Positions 34,670 through 44,742 of a stretch of 64,000 nt of DNA are shown piece by piece (the first letter of the stretch is position 1; every line of letters begins with the position of its first letter). This stretch comes from Sphingopyxis panaciterrulae (GTDB lineage Bacteria > Pseudomonadota > Alphaproteobacteria > Sphingomonadales > Sphingomonadaceae): NCBI RefSeq assembly GCF_014199295.1, contig NZ_JACIJH010000013.1, positions 1-64,000 on the forward strand. The letters are read 5' to 3'. The translations under genes and the position numbers were made by a program. Below the pieces are notes generated by a model. The model made no database searches. It worked only from the letters and a program-made list of their open reading frames with translations, and was not told the DNA's origin.

Positions 34670-35494
34670 ATGAACATGGCCCTATCCGGCATCATCACCG
34701 TCATGGAACGCGCCGCGCGCAAGGCGGGCACGAAACTGCGCCGCGACTTTGGCGAGATCGAGCATTTGCAGGTGTCGCAGAAGGGGCCCGCCGATTTCGT
34801 GTCGAAGGCCGATCAGGCCGCCGAGCGCACCCTGTACGACGAACTCGGCCATGCGCGCCCCGGCTGGGGTTTCCTGATGGAGGAAGCGGGCGAGATCAAG
34901 GGCGACGAGGGCAAGCCGCGCTTCATCATCGACCCGCTCGACGGCACCTCGAATTTCCTGCATGCCATCCCGCAGTTCGCCATCTCGATCGCGGTGCAGG
35001 AGCCGAAGCTCGGCGGCGGCTGGGGCGACGTCACCGCGGCGCTGATCTATCAGCCCGTTACCGACGAAAGCTATTGGGCCGAGCGCGGCCGCGGTGCGTG
35101 GCTGCACGACCGCCGCCTGCGCGTTGCGTCGCGCCGCAGCCTCAACGAATGCCTGATCGCGACCGGCATTCCCTTCATGGGCCATGGCGACATGGCGCAG
35201 TGGAGCCGCATCTTCGCCGCCGTCGGCCCCGAAGTCGCCGGCATTCGCCGCTTCGGCGCGGCGAGCCTCGATCTCGCCTGGGTTGCGGCGGGCCGCTTCG
35301 ATGGTTTCTGGGAGGCCGACCTGAATATCTGGGACGTCGCCGCCGGTATGCTGCTGGTGCGCGAGGCGGGCGGTTTCGTCAGCGATTTCCGCGGCGGCGA
35401 GCGCGCGATCGAGCGCAGCGAGTTCGTTGCCGGCAGCGCCGCCGTCCATTCCAAGCTGCAAAAGCTGGTCGCGGGCGCCCTACGAGGCGTCTGA
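34670..35494 (+). CDS. suhB: Inositol monophosphatase family protein
   Basis: 274 residues. Metal motifs: EEAGEI (Glu in the first site), IDPLDGTSNFLHAIPQFAISIA and WEADLNIWDVAAGMLLVREAGG. Such proteins hydrolyse sugar or inositol phosphates; SuhB also works in rRNA antitermination complexes in E. coli. The start is ATG 34670 or 34676. The gene end overlaps the convergent neighbour by 15 bases. Confidence 0.9.
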   Translation: MNMALSGIITVMERAARKAGTKLRRDFGEIEHLQVSQKGPADFVSKADQAAERTLYDELGHARPGWGFLMEEAGEIKGDEGKPRFIIDPLDGTSNFLHAIPQFAISIAVQEPKLGGGWGDVTAALIYQPVTDESYWAERGRGAWLHDRRLRVASRRSLNECLIATGIPFMGHGDMAQWSRIFAAVGPEVAGIRRFGAASLDLAWVAAGRFDGFWEADLNIWDVAAGMLLVREAGGFVSDFRGGERAIERSEFVAGSAAVHSKLQKLVAGALRGV

Positions 35495-35980
35495 TCGCCT
35501 TTCGGCGAAGATGAATTCGCGATAGGCGCGCATCAGCGAGGCCCAGGTATTCAACGTCTCGCGGATATTCTCGCGCGGCAGGCCGCTGAAATCGACGTCG
35601 ACGTCCATTTCCAGCACCGGATCGCCCGATTCGTCGCGATAGGCGCGGGCGAAGCGCTTTTCGCGGTTCCATTCGTTGAACCGCTCGAGCGGCACCTGCC
35701 TGGCATCGCTGAAACCCATGTAATATTGCAGCGTCCGGCAGTCGTGCCCGCCGGTGCAGTTCATGAAGATGACAAGGAAGGGCATGCCGTCGAGATTGCT
35801 CTCGATATAGGGATCGGCGTTCGGTTCCGCGCGCAATGTGGCGGGGGACCCCAGCGACTCGACTATGGTCCGGATCTTTTCCGGGTCGGCGGCGTTGATC
35901 AGTTCGGCGCGGGCCGGGGCCGCGGCCAACGCCGCAGCGCCCGCGAGGGCAAGGGTGGCCCGCCATGCGAAGTTCCTCAT
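35480..35980 (-). CDS. YbjN-domain exported protein
   Basis: 166 residues from ATG 35980 with GGGGAGAG upstream. Signal peptide ATLALAGAAALAAAPARA. The mature protein matches the YbjN (type III chaperone-like) fold: IRTIVESLGSPATLR, YIESNLDGMPFLVIFMNC, CRTLQYYMGF and FNEWNREKRFARAYRD. Exported YbjN proteins are common in alphaproteobacteria; function is unknown. The tail overlaps suhB. Confidence 0.82.
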   Translation of the reverse strand: MRNFAWRATLALAGAAALAAAPARAELINAADPEKIRTIVESLGSPATLRAEPNADPYIESNLDGMPFLVIFMNCTGGHDCRTLQYYMGFSDARQVPLERFNEWNREKRFARAYRDESGDPVLEMDVDVDFSGLPRENIRETLNTWASLMRAYREFIFAERRSDAS

Positions 35981-36117
35981 ATCTCTCCCCATCTCGATCG
36001 CGGGCGCCGGCTGCCCGGAAACTGGTCCTTTTCTAAAGGCCTAGCATGGCCTGGACCCATTTTGCCACCCGCCCCAGCGCTTTTGCCGACACGGGGCGAA
36101 TTTCCTGCCCGCAGCGC

Positions 36118-36146
36118 TTGCGACGCGCGGCAGGCTGGCCTAAAGC
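36118..36146 (+). promoter_or_regulatory. Possible promoter of the nuo operon
   Basis: TTGCGA (36118-36123) and TAAAGC (36141-36146) are 17 bases apart, 56 bases before nuoA. The fit to consensus is moderate. The region 35981-36201 holds no gene. Confidence 0.35.
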
Positions 36147-36201
36147 GCCCCGCAGAAAAGGGCCGGAGAGCCCATAGCGAACAACAGGACTGCAACGTTC
36201 C

Positions 36202-36576
36202 ATGGTCGACCTGACGCAATATCTGCCGATCCTGATCTTTCTGGTCATCGCACTCGGCCTGTCTGCTGCCTTCGTCTTTCTGCCGATGGGCGTCGCGCGG
36301 CTGACCGGGGCGCACAAACCCGACCCGGCGAAGCTCAGCGAGTATGAATGCGGTTTCCCCGCTTTCGAAGATGCGCGCAGCCAGTTCGACGTGCGATTCT
36401 ACCTGGTCGCCATTTTGTTCATCATCTTCGACCTCGAAGCGGCCTTCCTCTTTCCCTGGGCGGTCAGCCTGAAGGAGATCGGCTGGGCCGGCTGGGCGAC
36501 GATGATGGTTTTCCTGGCCGAGCTTGCGATCGGCCTGATCTATGCGTGGAAGAAAGGGGCGTTGGATTGGGAATGA
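36202..36576 (+). CDS. nuoA: NADH-quinone oxidoreductase subunit A
   Basis: 124 residues, three membrane helices. Conserved [40 protein letters not shown]. First gene of the complex I operon; its TGA overlaps the nuoB ATG (ATGA). Confidence 0.96.
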   Translation: MVDLTQYLPILIFLVIALGLSAAFVFLPMGVARLTGAHKPDPAKLSEYECGFPAFEDARSQFDVRFYLVAILFIIFDLEAAFLFPWAVSLKEIGWAGWATMMVFLAELAIGLIYAWKKGALDWE

Positions 36577-37127
36577 GCCAGCCGACCATCCTGACGCCCG
36601 GCGCCATGCCGGTGGCCCCGGGGACAAGCCCCGATGCGGGCTTTTTCGACGATCTCAACGCCGAGGTCGGCGACAAGGGTTTCCTCGTCACCTCGACCGA
36701 AGAGTTGTTCCAATGGGCGCGCACCGGTTCGCTCTGGTGGATGACCTTCGGGCTCGCCTGCTGCGCGGTCGAGATGATCCACGTCAACATGCCGCGCTAT
36801 GACATGGAGCGGTTCGGCGCCGCGCCGCGCGCATCCCCGCGTCAGTCGGACGTGATGATCGTCGCCGGCACGCTGTGCAACAAGATGGCGCCGGCGCTGC
36901 GCCGGGTCTACGACCAGATGTCGAACCCCAAATATGTCATCTCGATGGGAAGCTGCGCCAATGGCGGCGGCTATTATCATTACAGCTATTCGGTGGTGCG
37001 CGGCTGCGACCGCATCGTGCCGGTGGACATCTATGTTCCCGGCTGCCCGCCGACCGCCGAGGCCCTGCTGTATGGCGTGATGCAATTGCAGCGGAAGATC
37101 CGCCGCGTCGGAACGATCGAACGCTGA
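36573..37127 (+). CDS. nuoB: NADH-quinone oxidoreductase subunit B
   Basis: 184 residues. Carries the N2 4Fe-4S cluster: [11 protein letters not shown] supplies the paired cysteines, with further ligands in GSCANGGG and [14 protein letters not shown]. Located at the junction of the peripheral and membrane arms. Overlaps nuoA by four bases and nuoC by one. Confidence 0.97.
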   Translation: MSQPTILTPGAMPVAPGTSPDAGFFDDLNAEVGDKGFLVTSTEELFQWARTGSLWWMTFGLACCAVEMIHVNMPRYDMERFGAAPRASPRQSDVMIVAGTLCNKMAPALRRVYDQMSNPKYVISMGSCANGGGYYHYSYSVVRGCDRIVPVDIYVPGCPPTAEALLYGVMQLQRKIRRVGTIER

Positions 37128-38029
37128 TGGCCAGCCCCGCTCCCCTCATCGCCCCGCGCGAAGGCCTGGCCGAGGCGCTGAAAAAGGCGCTCGGTCAGGA
37201 CATGATCGCGCATGTCTTCGCGGTCGGCGAGGACAGCATCACGGTGCGCCGCGACGCCATCGCGGGCGTGATGGTGCAGCTTCGCGACGTCCTCGAATAT
37301 CAGCAGCTCATGGAGATCGCCGGGGTCGACTATCCCGACCGGCCCGAGCGCTTCGAGGTCGTCTATCACCTGCTCAGCGTCACGAAGAACCACCGCCTGC
37401 GCGTCCGCGTCTCGACCGACGAGGCGACGCCGGTGCCGACGATCGTGCCCGTCTGGCCGGTCGCCGGCTGGCTCGAGCGCGAGGTGTTCGACATGTACGG
37501 GGTGCTGTTCAGCGGCAATCCCGACCTGCGCCGTATCCTGACCGACTATGGTTTTCAGGGGCATCCGCAGCGCAAGGATTTCCCGCTCACCGGCTATATC
37601 GAACTGCGCTATTCCGAAGAGGACAAGCGCGTCGTCTATGAACCGGTGCGGCTGGCGCAGGATTTCCGCAATTTCGACTTCATGTCGCCGTGGGAAGGCG
37701 CCGACTATATCCTTCCCGGCGACGAAAAGGCCGGCGGGACCGGCGAGGCGCCCGGCAAGGGCGCGCCGAGCCCGATGACGGCGGAAGCGGTCAAGAAGGC
37801 CGACGAGGCGAAGGCCTCGCCGCCGCCGACCCCGAAGACCACCGACAAGGCGGCGCAGACGGGCGCAGGCACCAAGGCGAACGCCAAGGCGGCGAAGGCG
37901 AGCCCCGACGGCGCCAAGGCCACCGCGGCGTCGAAGGCGAAGACGCCCGCGACCGCCAAGGCCGAAAAGACGCCCGCCAAGCCAAAGGCGCCTGCGAAAC
38001 CGCGCAAGCCTAAAGGAGGCGACGCATGA
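37127..38029 (+). CDS. nuoC: NADH-quinone oxidoreductase subunit C with long Lys/Ala-rich tail
   Basis: 300 residues. The normal subunit spans about 1-197: [49 protein letters not shown] and [17 protein letters not shown]. The last 100 or so residues are Lys/Ala/Pro-rich, with repeats such as [20 protein letters not shown], resembling a histone-H1-like tail, and are likely disordered. Standard NuoC is about 200 residues. Overlaps nuoD by four bases. Confidence 0.95.
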   Translation: MASPAPLIAPREGLAEALKKALGQDMIAHVFAVGEDSITVRRDAIAGVMVQLRDVLEYQQLMEIAGVDYPDRPERFEVVYHLLSVTKNHRLRVRVSTDEATPVPTIVPVWPVAGWLEREVFDMYGVLFSGNPDLRRILTDYGFQGHPQRKDFPLTGYIELRYSEEDKRVVYEPVRLAQDFRNFDFMSPWEGADYILPGDEKAGGTGEAPGKGAPSPMTAEAVKKADEAKASPPPTPKTTDKAAQTGAGTKANAKAAKASPDGAKATAASKAKTPATAKAEKTPAKPKAPAKPRKPKGGDA

Positions 38030-39282
38030 CCGACTCTCCTCAGGTCAAGCACCACGGCAGCGACATGTTCGAAGGCTATCCGGTCGACACCGCCGATACG
38101 GCGGGTGACCAGGCGGTCACCAACTATACGATCAACTTCGGCCCGCAGCACCCCGCGGCGCACGGCGTTCTGCGCCTCGTGCTCGAACTCGACGGCGAGA
38201 TCATCGAGCGCGTCGACCCGCACGTCGGGCTGCTCCATCGCGGCACCGAGAAACTGATCGAATATAAGACCTATCTGCAGGCGCTGCCCTATTTCGACCG
38301 GCTCGACTATTGCTCGCCGCTCGGGATGGAGCACAGCTATGTCCTCGCGATCGAGAAATTGCTCGACCTCGAGGTGCCGGCGCGCGCGCAATATCTGCGC
38401 ACCCTGTTCGCGGAGCTGACGCGCATCTGCAACCATATGCTCAACATCGGCAGCCACGTCATGGACGTCGGCGCGATGACCCCGAACCTGTGGGTGTTCG
38501 AGCTGCGCGAGGATTGCCTCAACTTCTTCGAGCGCATGTCGGGCGCGCGGATGCATCATGCCTGGTTCCGCCCCGGCGGCGTGCACCAGGACGTGCCCGA
38601 AAAACTGCTCGTCGATATCGGCGAATGGTGCGAAACGCGGCTGCCGAAGCTGTTCGGCGACGCGATGAGCCTGGTCATCGACAACCGCATCTTCAAGCAG
38701 CGCAACGTGGACATCGCGACGGTCAGCAAGGAAGACGCGCTGGCGTGGGGCTTCTCGGGCCCGATGATCCGCGGCAGCGGCATCCCGTGGGATATCCGCA
38801 AGTCGCAGCCCTATGACGCCTATGCCGCGATGGAATTCGACATTCCCGTCGGCACGCGCGGCGACTGCTACGACCGCTTCATGGTCCGCGTGCAGGAAGT
38901 CTATCAGTCGGCGCGCATCATCAAGCAGTGCCTACGCGACATGCCTTCGGGTCCGGTCGCCAGCCTCGACCGCAAGGTCGTCCCGCCCAAGCGCGGCGAG
39001 ATGAAGCAGTCGATGGAATCGCTGATCCATCACTTCAAGCTCTATACCGAGGGCTTCCACGTCCCCGCGGGCGAGGTTTACGTGGCGACCGAAAGCCCGA
39101 AGGGCGAATTCGGCGTCTATCTGGTCAGCGACGGCACCAACAAGCCGTACCGCTGCAAGATCCGCCCGACCGCGTTCAGCCACCTGCAGGCGATGGACAT
39201 GATGGCGAAGGGCCACATGCTCGCCGACACCACTGCAATCATCGGCGCCATCGACGTCGTTTTCGGAGAGTGTGACCGCTAA
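38026..39282 (+). CDS. nuoD: NADH-quinone oxidoreductase subunit D
   Basis: 418 residues. Quinone-site subunit: [57 protein letters not shown]-like [13 protein letters not shown] and the C-terminal [32 protein letters not shown] reads as expected. Its stop overlaps the nuoE start (TAATG). Confidence 0.97.
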   Translation: MTDSPQVKHHGSDMFEGYPVDTADTAGDQAVTNYTINFGPQHPAAHGVLRLVLELDGEIIERVDPHVGLLHRGTEKLIEYKTYLQALPYFDRLDYCSPLGMEHSYVLAIEKLLDLEVPARAQYLRTLFAELTRICNHMLNIGSHVMDVGAMTPNLWVFELREDCLNFFERMSGARMHHAWFRPGGVHQDVPEKLLVDIGEWCETRLPKLFGDAMSLVIDNRIFKQRNVDIATVSKEDALAWGFSGPMIRGSGIPWDIRKSQPYDAYAAMEFDIPVGTRGDCYDRFMVRVQEVYQSARIIKQCLRDMPSGPVASLDRKVVPPKRGEMKQSMESLIHHFKLYTEGFHVPAGEVYVATESPKGEFGVYLVSDGTNKPYRCKIRPTAFSHLQAMDMMAKGHMLADTTAIIGAIDVVFGECDR

Positions 39283-39950
39283 TGGCCGACGCACCCAACA
39301 TCCCCGACGAGGCCGAAGTCCGCGCGCGCTGGGGCGCTTTTGCGTGGACGCCGGAAAATGCCGAAAAGGCGAAGCAGGTGATCGCGCGCTATCCCGCCGG
39401 GCGGCAGCGGTCCGCGGTGATGCCCTTGCTCGACCTCGCGCAGCGGCAGGTCGGGGCGGAGACGAACACGCAGGGCTGGCTGCCGGTGCCGGTGATCGAG
39501 TATGTCGCGGCCGCGCTCGATATGCCGTTCATCCGCGCCTATGAGGTCGCGACCTTCTATACCATGTACAATCTCGCGCCGGTCGGCCGCTATCATGTGC
39601 AGTTGTGCGGCACGACGCCGTGCTTGCTGCGCGGATCGGACGACGTCATGGCCGCGTGCAAGAACCGCGGCATGGTCAAGGGCAGGACCACCCCCGACGG
39701 ACTGTTCACGCTGACCGAGGTCGAATGCATCGGCAATTGCACCAACGCGCCGGTGGTCCAGATCAACGACGATAATTACGAGGATCTCGACTACGACAGC
39801 ATGACGCGCATCCTCGATGCACTGGCGGCGGGCGAGCAGCCGAAGACCGGCACCCAGAATCCGCAGCGTCGCACGAGCGAGCCCGAAGGCGGCCCGACGA
39901 CGCTGAAGGAAATGGTCGACGCCAACCACGACTATCGGAAGGACTGGTGA
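39282..39950 (+). CDS. nuoE: NADH-quinone oxidoreductase subunit E
   Basis: 222 residues. Thioredoxin-like 2Fe-2S subunit of the NADH module (cluster N1a): cysteines in [11 protein letters not shown] and [12 protein letters not shown]-terminal Pro/Gln/Arg stretch ends [10 protein letters not shown], as usual in alphaproteobacteria. The stop overlaps the next small gene. Confidence 0.96.
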   Translation: MADAPNIPDEAEVRARWGAFAWTPENAEKAKQVIARYPAGRQRSAVMPLLDLAQRQVGAETNTQGWLPVPVIEYVAAALDMPFIRAYEVATFYTMYNLAPVGRYHVQLCGTTPCLLRGSDDVMAACKNRGMVKGRTTPDGLFTLTEVECIGNCTNAPVVQINDDNYEDLDYDSMTRILDALAAGEQPKTGTQNPQRRTSEPEGGPTTLKEMVDANHDYRKDW

Positions 39951-40108
39951 TGACCCAGAAGGACGTCATCACGATCCTCGCGATCATCGGCGCGCTGGTC
40001 GTGCTCGGCTTCGTGCTGCGCGTGACCTTCGCGCTGCTCGGGCCGCTGCTGATCGTCGCGCTCGGCTATATCGCCTACACGATGCTCAGGAAGGATGGGG
40101 GGCGCTGA
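39950..40108 (+). CDS. Small membrane protein between nuoE and nuoF
   Basis: 52 residues, [20 protein letters not shown] onward, ending TMLRKDGGR. Two hydrophobic helices fill almost the whole protein. It begins inside the nuoE stop (TGATG) and its own stop overlaps the nuoF ATG, so it is coupled on both sides and surely translated with complex I. It is not one of the 14 bacterial subunits. An accessory or assembly role is a guess. Confidence 0.75.
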   Translation: MTQKDVITILAIIGALVVLGFVLRVTFALLGPLLIVALGYIAYTMLRKDGGR

Positions 40109-41397
40109 TGCTCGCCGACAAGGACCGTATTTTCACCAATCTCTACGGCTTCCAGCCGTGGAACCTCAAGGCCGCGCAGGCGCGCGGCGATTGGGACAAG
40201 ACCAAGGACCTGATGAGCCGCGGCCAGGACGCGATCATCGAGGAGGTCAAGGCATCGGGCCTGCGCGGCCGCGGCGGCGCGGGCTTTCCGACCGGCCTGA
40301 AATGGTCCTTCATGCCGAAGGAGCCGCGCGCCGACCGTCCGAGCTTCCTCGTCATCAACGCCGACGAATCCGAGCCCGGTTCGTGCAAGGACCGCGAGAT
40401 CATCCGCCACGATCCGCACAAGCTGATCGAGGGCGCGCTGATCGCGGGCTATGCGATGCGCGCGCGCGCCGCCTATATCTATATCCGCGGCGAATTCATC
40501 CGCGAGGCCGAGACGTTGTTCGCCGCGGTGCAGGAAGCCTATGACGCGGGCCTGCTCGGCAAGAACGCCGCGAAGTCGGGTTATGATTTCGACGTCTTCG
40601 TCCACCGCGGCGCCGGCGCCTATATCTGCGGCGAAGAAACCGCGATGATCGAAAGCCTCGAGGGCAAGAAGGGCCAGCCGCGCCTGAAGCCGCCATTTCC
40701 GGCGGGCGCGGGCCTCTATGGCTGCCCGACGACGGTCAACAATGTCGAGAGCATCGCGGTCGTCCCGACGATCCTGCGGCGCGGCGCGGCGTGGTTCTCG
40801 AGCTTCGGGCGCGAGAACAACAAGGGCACCAAGCTGTTCCAGATCAGCGGCCATGTGAACAAGCCCTGTGTCGTCGAAGAGGAAATGGGCATCAGCTTCC
40901 GCGAGCTGATCGACACCCATTGCGGCGGCATCCGCGGCGGCTGGGACAATCTGCTCGCGGTGATCCCCGGCGGATCGTCGGTGCCGCTGGTTCCCGCGGC
41001 GCAGATCATGGACGCGCCGATGGATTTCGACGGGCTCAAGGAACTCGGCTCCGGCCTCGGCACCGCCGCCGCGATCGTGATGGACAAGTCGACCGACGTC
41101 GTCCAGGCGATCAGCCGCATCAGCTATTTCTACAAGCATGAAAGCTGCGGCCAGTGCACCCCGTGCCGCGAAGGCACCGGCTGGATGTGGCGCGTGATGG
41201 AGCGGCTGCGCACCGGCGACGCCGACATCGGCGAGATCGACACGCTGTTCGACGTGACCAAGCAGGTCGAGGGCCACACCATCTGCGCGCTCGGCGACGC
41301 CGCCGCGTGGCCGATCCAGGGCCTAATCCGCCATTTCCGCCCCGAACTCGAACGCCGCATCCGCGAGAACGGCGGCGCGCTGGAGGCGGCAGAGTGA
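40108..41397 (+). CDS. nuoF: NADH-quinone oxidoreductase subunit F
   Basis: 429 residues. Binds NADH, FMN and the N3 cluster. [52 protein letters not shown] and [14 protein letters not shown] form the nucleotide sites; [16 protein letters not shown] and a later Cys ([10 protein letters not shown]) hold the 4Fe-4S cluster. Confidence 0.97.
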   Translation: MLADKDRIFTNLYGFQPWNLKAAQARGDWDKTKDLMSRGQDAIIEEVKASGLRGRGGAGFPTGLKWSFMPKEPRADRPSFLVINADESEPGSCKDREIIRHDPHKLIEGALIAGYAMRARAAYIYIRGEFIREAETLFAAVQEAYDAGLLGKNAAKSGYDFDVFVHRGAGAYICGEETAMIESLEGKKGQPRLKPPFPAGAGLYGCPTTVNNVESIAVVPTILRRGAAWFSSFGRENNKGTKLFQISGHVNKPCVVEEEMGISFRELIDTHCGGIRGGWDNLLAVIPGGSSVPLVPAAQIMDAPMDFDGLKELGSGLGTAAAIVMDKSTDVVQAISRISYFYKHESCGQCTPCREGTGWMWRVMERLRTGDADIGEIDTLFDVTKQVEGHTICALGDAAAWPIQGLIRHFRPELERRIRENGGALEAAE

Positions 41398-42044
41398 GAG
41401 CCTTGATTCTTTCGGTAGCCGCTGCATTGCTGGCGGTTTCGCCGGCGATGGCGCAAGACGGGACGGACGAAGCCGCTTTGCCCGCGGCGACCGACACCAA
41501 GCCTGCGATCACCCCCCTCGCTGCACAGGCGATGTATAATTTCACACGCTGCGTCGTCGAATTCAGCCGCCTCGGTGCCGAAAAGCTGCTCGCGCGGGAT
41601 TTCCGTTCGGACGAATACCGCCAAGCCATGCGCCGCTATGTGAAAGGCCATGGCCGCTGTGCGCCCCGAAGCGAGCTTGGGTCGTCCCAGCTCGTCTTTG
41701 CGGGTAATCTTGCCGAGCATTTGCTGATCGACAAATTCAGCGAGACGGCACTGGCGGCTGACCTCGCCCGCGACCGTTCGGCCATGCCGATCGAGGCGCG
41801 GAGCGTGGCCGAGGGCATCGCCCTGTGCATCGTGATGCAGGCACCGCAAGACAGCGCCGCGCTGTTCCGGACCGAGGTGATGAGCGACGCCGAGAAAGCC
41901 GTGCTCGCGAATATCGCGCCCAAGCTGTCGGGTTGCGTCAGACAAGGCGCCGAATTCCGTACCAATCGCACCGGCCTGCGCGCGCTGCTTGCGCTGGCCG
42001 CTTACCGCATCGCGGTCACCGATACGGTGGAGTCGGCAACATGA
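41394..42044 (+). CDS. Secreted four-cysteine protein A in the nuo operon
   Basis: 216 residues from GTG 41394, which overlaps the nuoF stop. Signal peptide [19 protein letters not shown]. The mature protein has cysteines at 53, 89, 145 and 181. The C-terminal half (about 140-207) has [17 protein letters not shown] and LAAYRIAV. It is a paralog of the next gene and is not a known complex I subunit. Its ATGA overlap with the next gene shows coupled translation. Function unknown; two disulfides in the periplasm are plausible. Confidence 0.75.
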   Translation: MRALILSVAAALLAVSPAMAQDGTDEAALPAATDTKPAITPLAAQAMYNFTRCVVEFSRLGAEKLLARDFRSDEYRQAMRRYVKGHGRCAPRSELGSSQLVFAGNLAEHLLIDKFSETALAADLARDRSAMPIEARSVAEGIALCIVMQAPQDSAALFRTEVMSDAEKAVLANIAPKLSGCVRQGAEFRTNRTGLRALLALAAYRIAVTDTVESAT

Positions 42045-42730
42045 AGCGCGGGGCGTCCATCCTGCTCTGCTTGATGCTGACCGTATCACCGGTGGCGGCG
42101 CAGGACACCGATGCGCTGATGATGCGCAACATCATCGACGGGGTGGCACCGGAGGATGCGGCGGCCGGGCGTTTCCTCGCCGATTTCGCTGATTGTGCGG
42201 CTGCCGATCAGCAGTCGCGCGCCCGCGACGCGATGCGGCGGATGCCGGCGTCGGATCGCAGCGATGCCGATCTCTACTGGATTGCGATGCTGTCGAACAG
42301 TTGCGTCAAGTCGGAGGACCAGCTGCGCTATTCGGTGCGCTATCTGCGCGGGCCGGTCGCCGAATTTCTGCTGAAGCGGGATTTCGACCTTGCGACATGG
42401 GCGCCGAAAGGACGGCCCGCGAAAATCTATGACGCACCGTCGAACGACGGATTGGATCGGCTGAGTCCCGAGACGCGCAGTGCCGTGATCTTCAACGAGG
42501 TCGGCGCCTGCGTCGTGACCGCGACGCCGGGCGAAACTGCGGCGCTGTTCCAGACCGAGCGCGGCAGCGAGGCGGAAAAAGCCGCTTTTGCAGCGTTGAC
42601 GCCGACGTTGGCGGGATGCCTCCCGCCCAAGATCGAGTTGCGGATAAGCAAGTTCGAACTCCGCGGATATCTTGCGGAAGCGGCGTATCGCTATGCCGTG
42701 ACCGCCCAGACCAACAAGGCAGCAGGATAA
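42041..42730 (+). CDS. Secreted four-cysteine protein B in the nuo operon
   Basis: 229 residues. Signal peptide ending LTVSPVAAQD. Mature cysteines at 52, 88, 157 and 193: the 36-residue spacing within each pair is identical to protein A, with 13 extra residues in the middle. TAALFQTERGSEAEKAAF and LAEAAYRYAV mirror protein A. The stop overlaps the nuoG ATG (TAATG). The pair is inserted between nuoF and nuoG without breaking coupling. Confidence 0.75.
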   Translation: MKRGASILLCLMLTVSPVAAQDTDALMMRNIIDGVAPEDAAAGRFLADFADCAAADQQSRARDAMRRMPASDRSDADLYWIAMLSNSCVKSEDQLRYSVRYLRGPVAEFLLKRDFDLATWAPKGRPAKIYDAPSNDGLDRLSPETRSAVIFNEVGACVVTATPGETAALFQTERGSEAEKAAFAALTPTLAGCLPPKIELRISKFELRGYLAEAAYRYAVTAQTNKAAG

Positions 42731-44742
42731 TGCCGAAAGTAACCGTAGACGGCCTGGAGCTTGACGTCCCGCAGGGCGCGACCGTGCTGCAGGCGTGCGA
42801 GATGGCGGGGAAGGAAATTCCGCGCTTCTGCTATCATGAGCGGCTGTCGATCGCCGGCAATTGTCGTATGTGCCTGGTCGAGGTGTCGCCCGGCCCGCCG
42901 AAGCCGCAGGCGTCGTGCGCGCTGCCCGCGGCCGAAGGGCAGATCATCAAGACCGACAGCCCGATGGTCAAGAAGGCACGCGAAGGGGTGATGGAGTTCC
43001 TGCTCATCAATCATCCGCTCGATTGCCCGATCTGCGACCAGGGCGGCGAGTGCGACCTGCAGGACCAGTCGGTCGCCTATGGCCGCGGCGCGACGCGTTA
43101 TGAGGAAAACAAGCGCGCCGTCACCGAGAAATATATGGGGCCGATCGTCAAAACGGTGATGACGCGCTGCATCCAGTGCACGCGCTGCGTCCGTTTCGCC
43201 GAGGAAGTCGCCGGGGTCGAGGATATCGGCGCGATCTATCGCGGCGAAAATATGCAGATCACCTCCTATCTCGAGCGGGCGGTCGCGAGCGAATTGTCGG
43301 GTAACGTCGTCGACCTCTGCCCGGTCGGCGCGCTGACCAGCAAGCCCTATGCGTTCGAGGCGCGGCCGTGGGAGCTGACCAAGACATTGGGCATCGACAT
43401 GACGGATGCGGTCGGCACCAATGTCCGTATCGACAGCCGCGGGCGGCAGGTGCTGCGCGTGCTGCCACGCGTCAATGACGATGTGAACGAGGAATGGGCG
43501 AGCGACAAGACGCGCCACCATGTCGACGGCCTGATCCGCCGCCGCCTCGACCGTCCTTTCGTTCGCAAGGACGGCCATCTCGTCGAGGCGACGTGGGCCG
43601 AGGCGTTCGAGGCGATCAGGGCGGCTAATGCCGGCGCATCGATCGCCGCGATTGCGGGCGACATGGTCGATTGCGAGACGATGTTCGCCGCGAAGGCGCT
43701 GGTCACCGCGCTCGGCGGCACCCTGTTCGAGGGACGCCAGACCGGGCTCGATTATGACGTCACCAGCCTGTCGGCGGTCAATTTCAACACGGGCATCGCC
43801 GAGGCCGAGAATGCCGACGTGATCCTGCTCGTCGGCACGAACCTGCGCTGGGAAGCGCCACTCATCAACACGCGCGTCCGCAAGGCGGTGTGGAAGAAGG
43901 GCGCCAAGGTGTTCGGCATCGGTCCCGAGATCGACCTGACCTACAAGGTCGAATGGCTCGGCGACGATGCCTCGCTGGTCGCGAAGCTGCCGCAGGCGGT
44001 GCTCGACGCGCTCAAGGGCGCCGAACGGCCGATGCTGATCTTCGGCGGCGGCGCGCTCTCGGTGCCGGGTGTCCACGGCGCGGCGCTGGCGCTCGCCAAA
44101 TCGGTGAATGCGGTCAAGGACGGATGGAACGGCTTCAACGTCGTCCATTTCTCGGCCGCGCGCATGGGCGCGCTGATGCTCGGCTATTCGCAGCCGGGCG
44201 GGATCGGGGATATCGTGGCGGCGAAGCCGAAGCTCGCCTTCTTCCTCGGCGCCGACGAGGTCGATTTCTCGGCCTTCGCGGACACGTTCAAGGTCTATGT
44301 CGGCCATCATGGCGACAAGGGCGCGCACGCGGCCGACGTCATCCTGCCCGCCGCGGCGTGGACCGAGAAGGATTTCACCACGGTCAACACCGAGGGCCGC
44401 GTCCAGCGCAGCGACAAGGCCGTGTTCGCGCCGGGCGACGCGCGCGAGGACTGGAGCATCTTCCGCGCCCTCGCCGATGCGCTGGGCGTGAGCGTGGGCT
44501 TCGACAGCTTTGCCGAGTGCCGCGCCGCGATGGTCGCGGCGGTGCCGGCGCTGGGTGCGGAAGGGCTGGCCGATTATGGCTGGTCGGTTCCGAAGCTGCC
44601 CGCCAAGCCCGAAGCGCGCGCAATCCCGTCGCCGATCAAGGATTTCTACCTGACCAACGCCATCTGCCGCGCCTCGCCGACGATGCAGCGCTGCTCCGAC
44701 GAACTGCTCCACGGCGCCGATTATGCGGAGGCGGCGGAATGA
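42730..44742 (+). CDS. nuoG: NADH-quinone oxidoreductase subunit G
   Basis: 670 residues. N-terminal 2Fe-2S ferredoxin domain (FCYHERLSIAGNCRMCLVEV), then a His/Cys 4Fe-4S site (NHPLDCPICDQGGECDLQDQ), a second pair of cluster motifs (RCIQCTRCVRFAEE, NVVDLCPVGAL), and a molybdopterin-oxidoreductase-like domain without active cofactor. About the usual length for the short alphaproteobacterial/mitochondrial type. Confidence 0.97.
   Translation: MPKVTVDGLELDVPQGATVLQACEMAGKEIPRFCYHERLSIAGNCRMCLVEVSPGPPKPQASCALPAAEGQIIKTDSPMVKKAREGVMEFLLINHPLDCPICDQGGECDLQDQSVAYGRGATRYEENKRAVTEKYMGPIVKTVMTRCIQCTRCVRFAEEVAGVEDIGAIYRGENMQITSYLERAVASELSGNVVDLCPVGALTSKPYAFEARPWELTKTLGIDMTDAVGTNVRIDSRGRQVLRVLPRVNDDVNEEWASDKTRHHVDGLIRRRLDRPFVRKDGHLVEATWAEAFEAIRAANAGASIAAIAGDMVDCETMFAAKALVTALGGTLFEGRQTGLDYDVTSLSAVNFNTGIAEAENADVILLVGTNLRWEAPLINTRVRKAVWKKGAKVFGIGPEIDLTYKVEWLGDDASLVAKLPQAVLDALKGAERPMLIFGGGALSVPGVHGAALALAKSVNAVKDGWNGFNVVHFSAARMGALMLGYSQPGGIGDIVAAKPKLAFFLGADEVDFSAFADTFKVYVGHHGDKGAHAADVILPAAAWTEKDFTTVNTEGRVQRSDKAVFAPGDAREDWSIFRALADALGVSVGFDSFAECRAAMVAAVPALGAEGLADYGWSVPKLPAKPEARAIPSPIKDFYLTNAICRASPTMQRCSDELLHGADYAEAAE

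Noticed and set aside
42691..44712. 673-codon minus-strand open frame opposite nuoG
   Set aside because: nuoG is certain; the antisense frame is Arg/His/Asp-rich with no recognisable motif, as expected in high-GC DNA.
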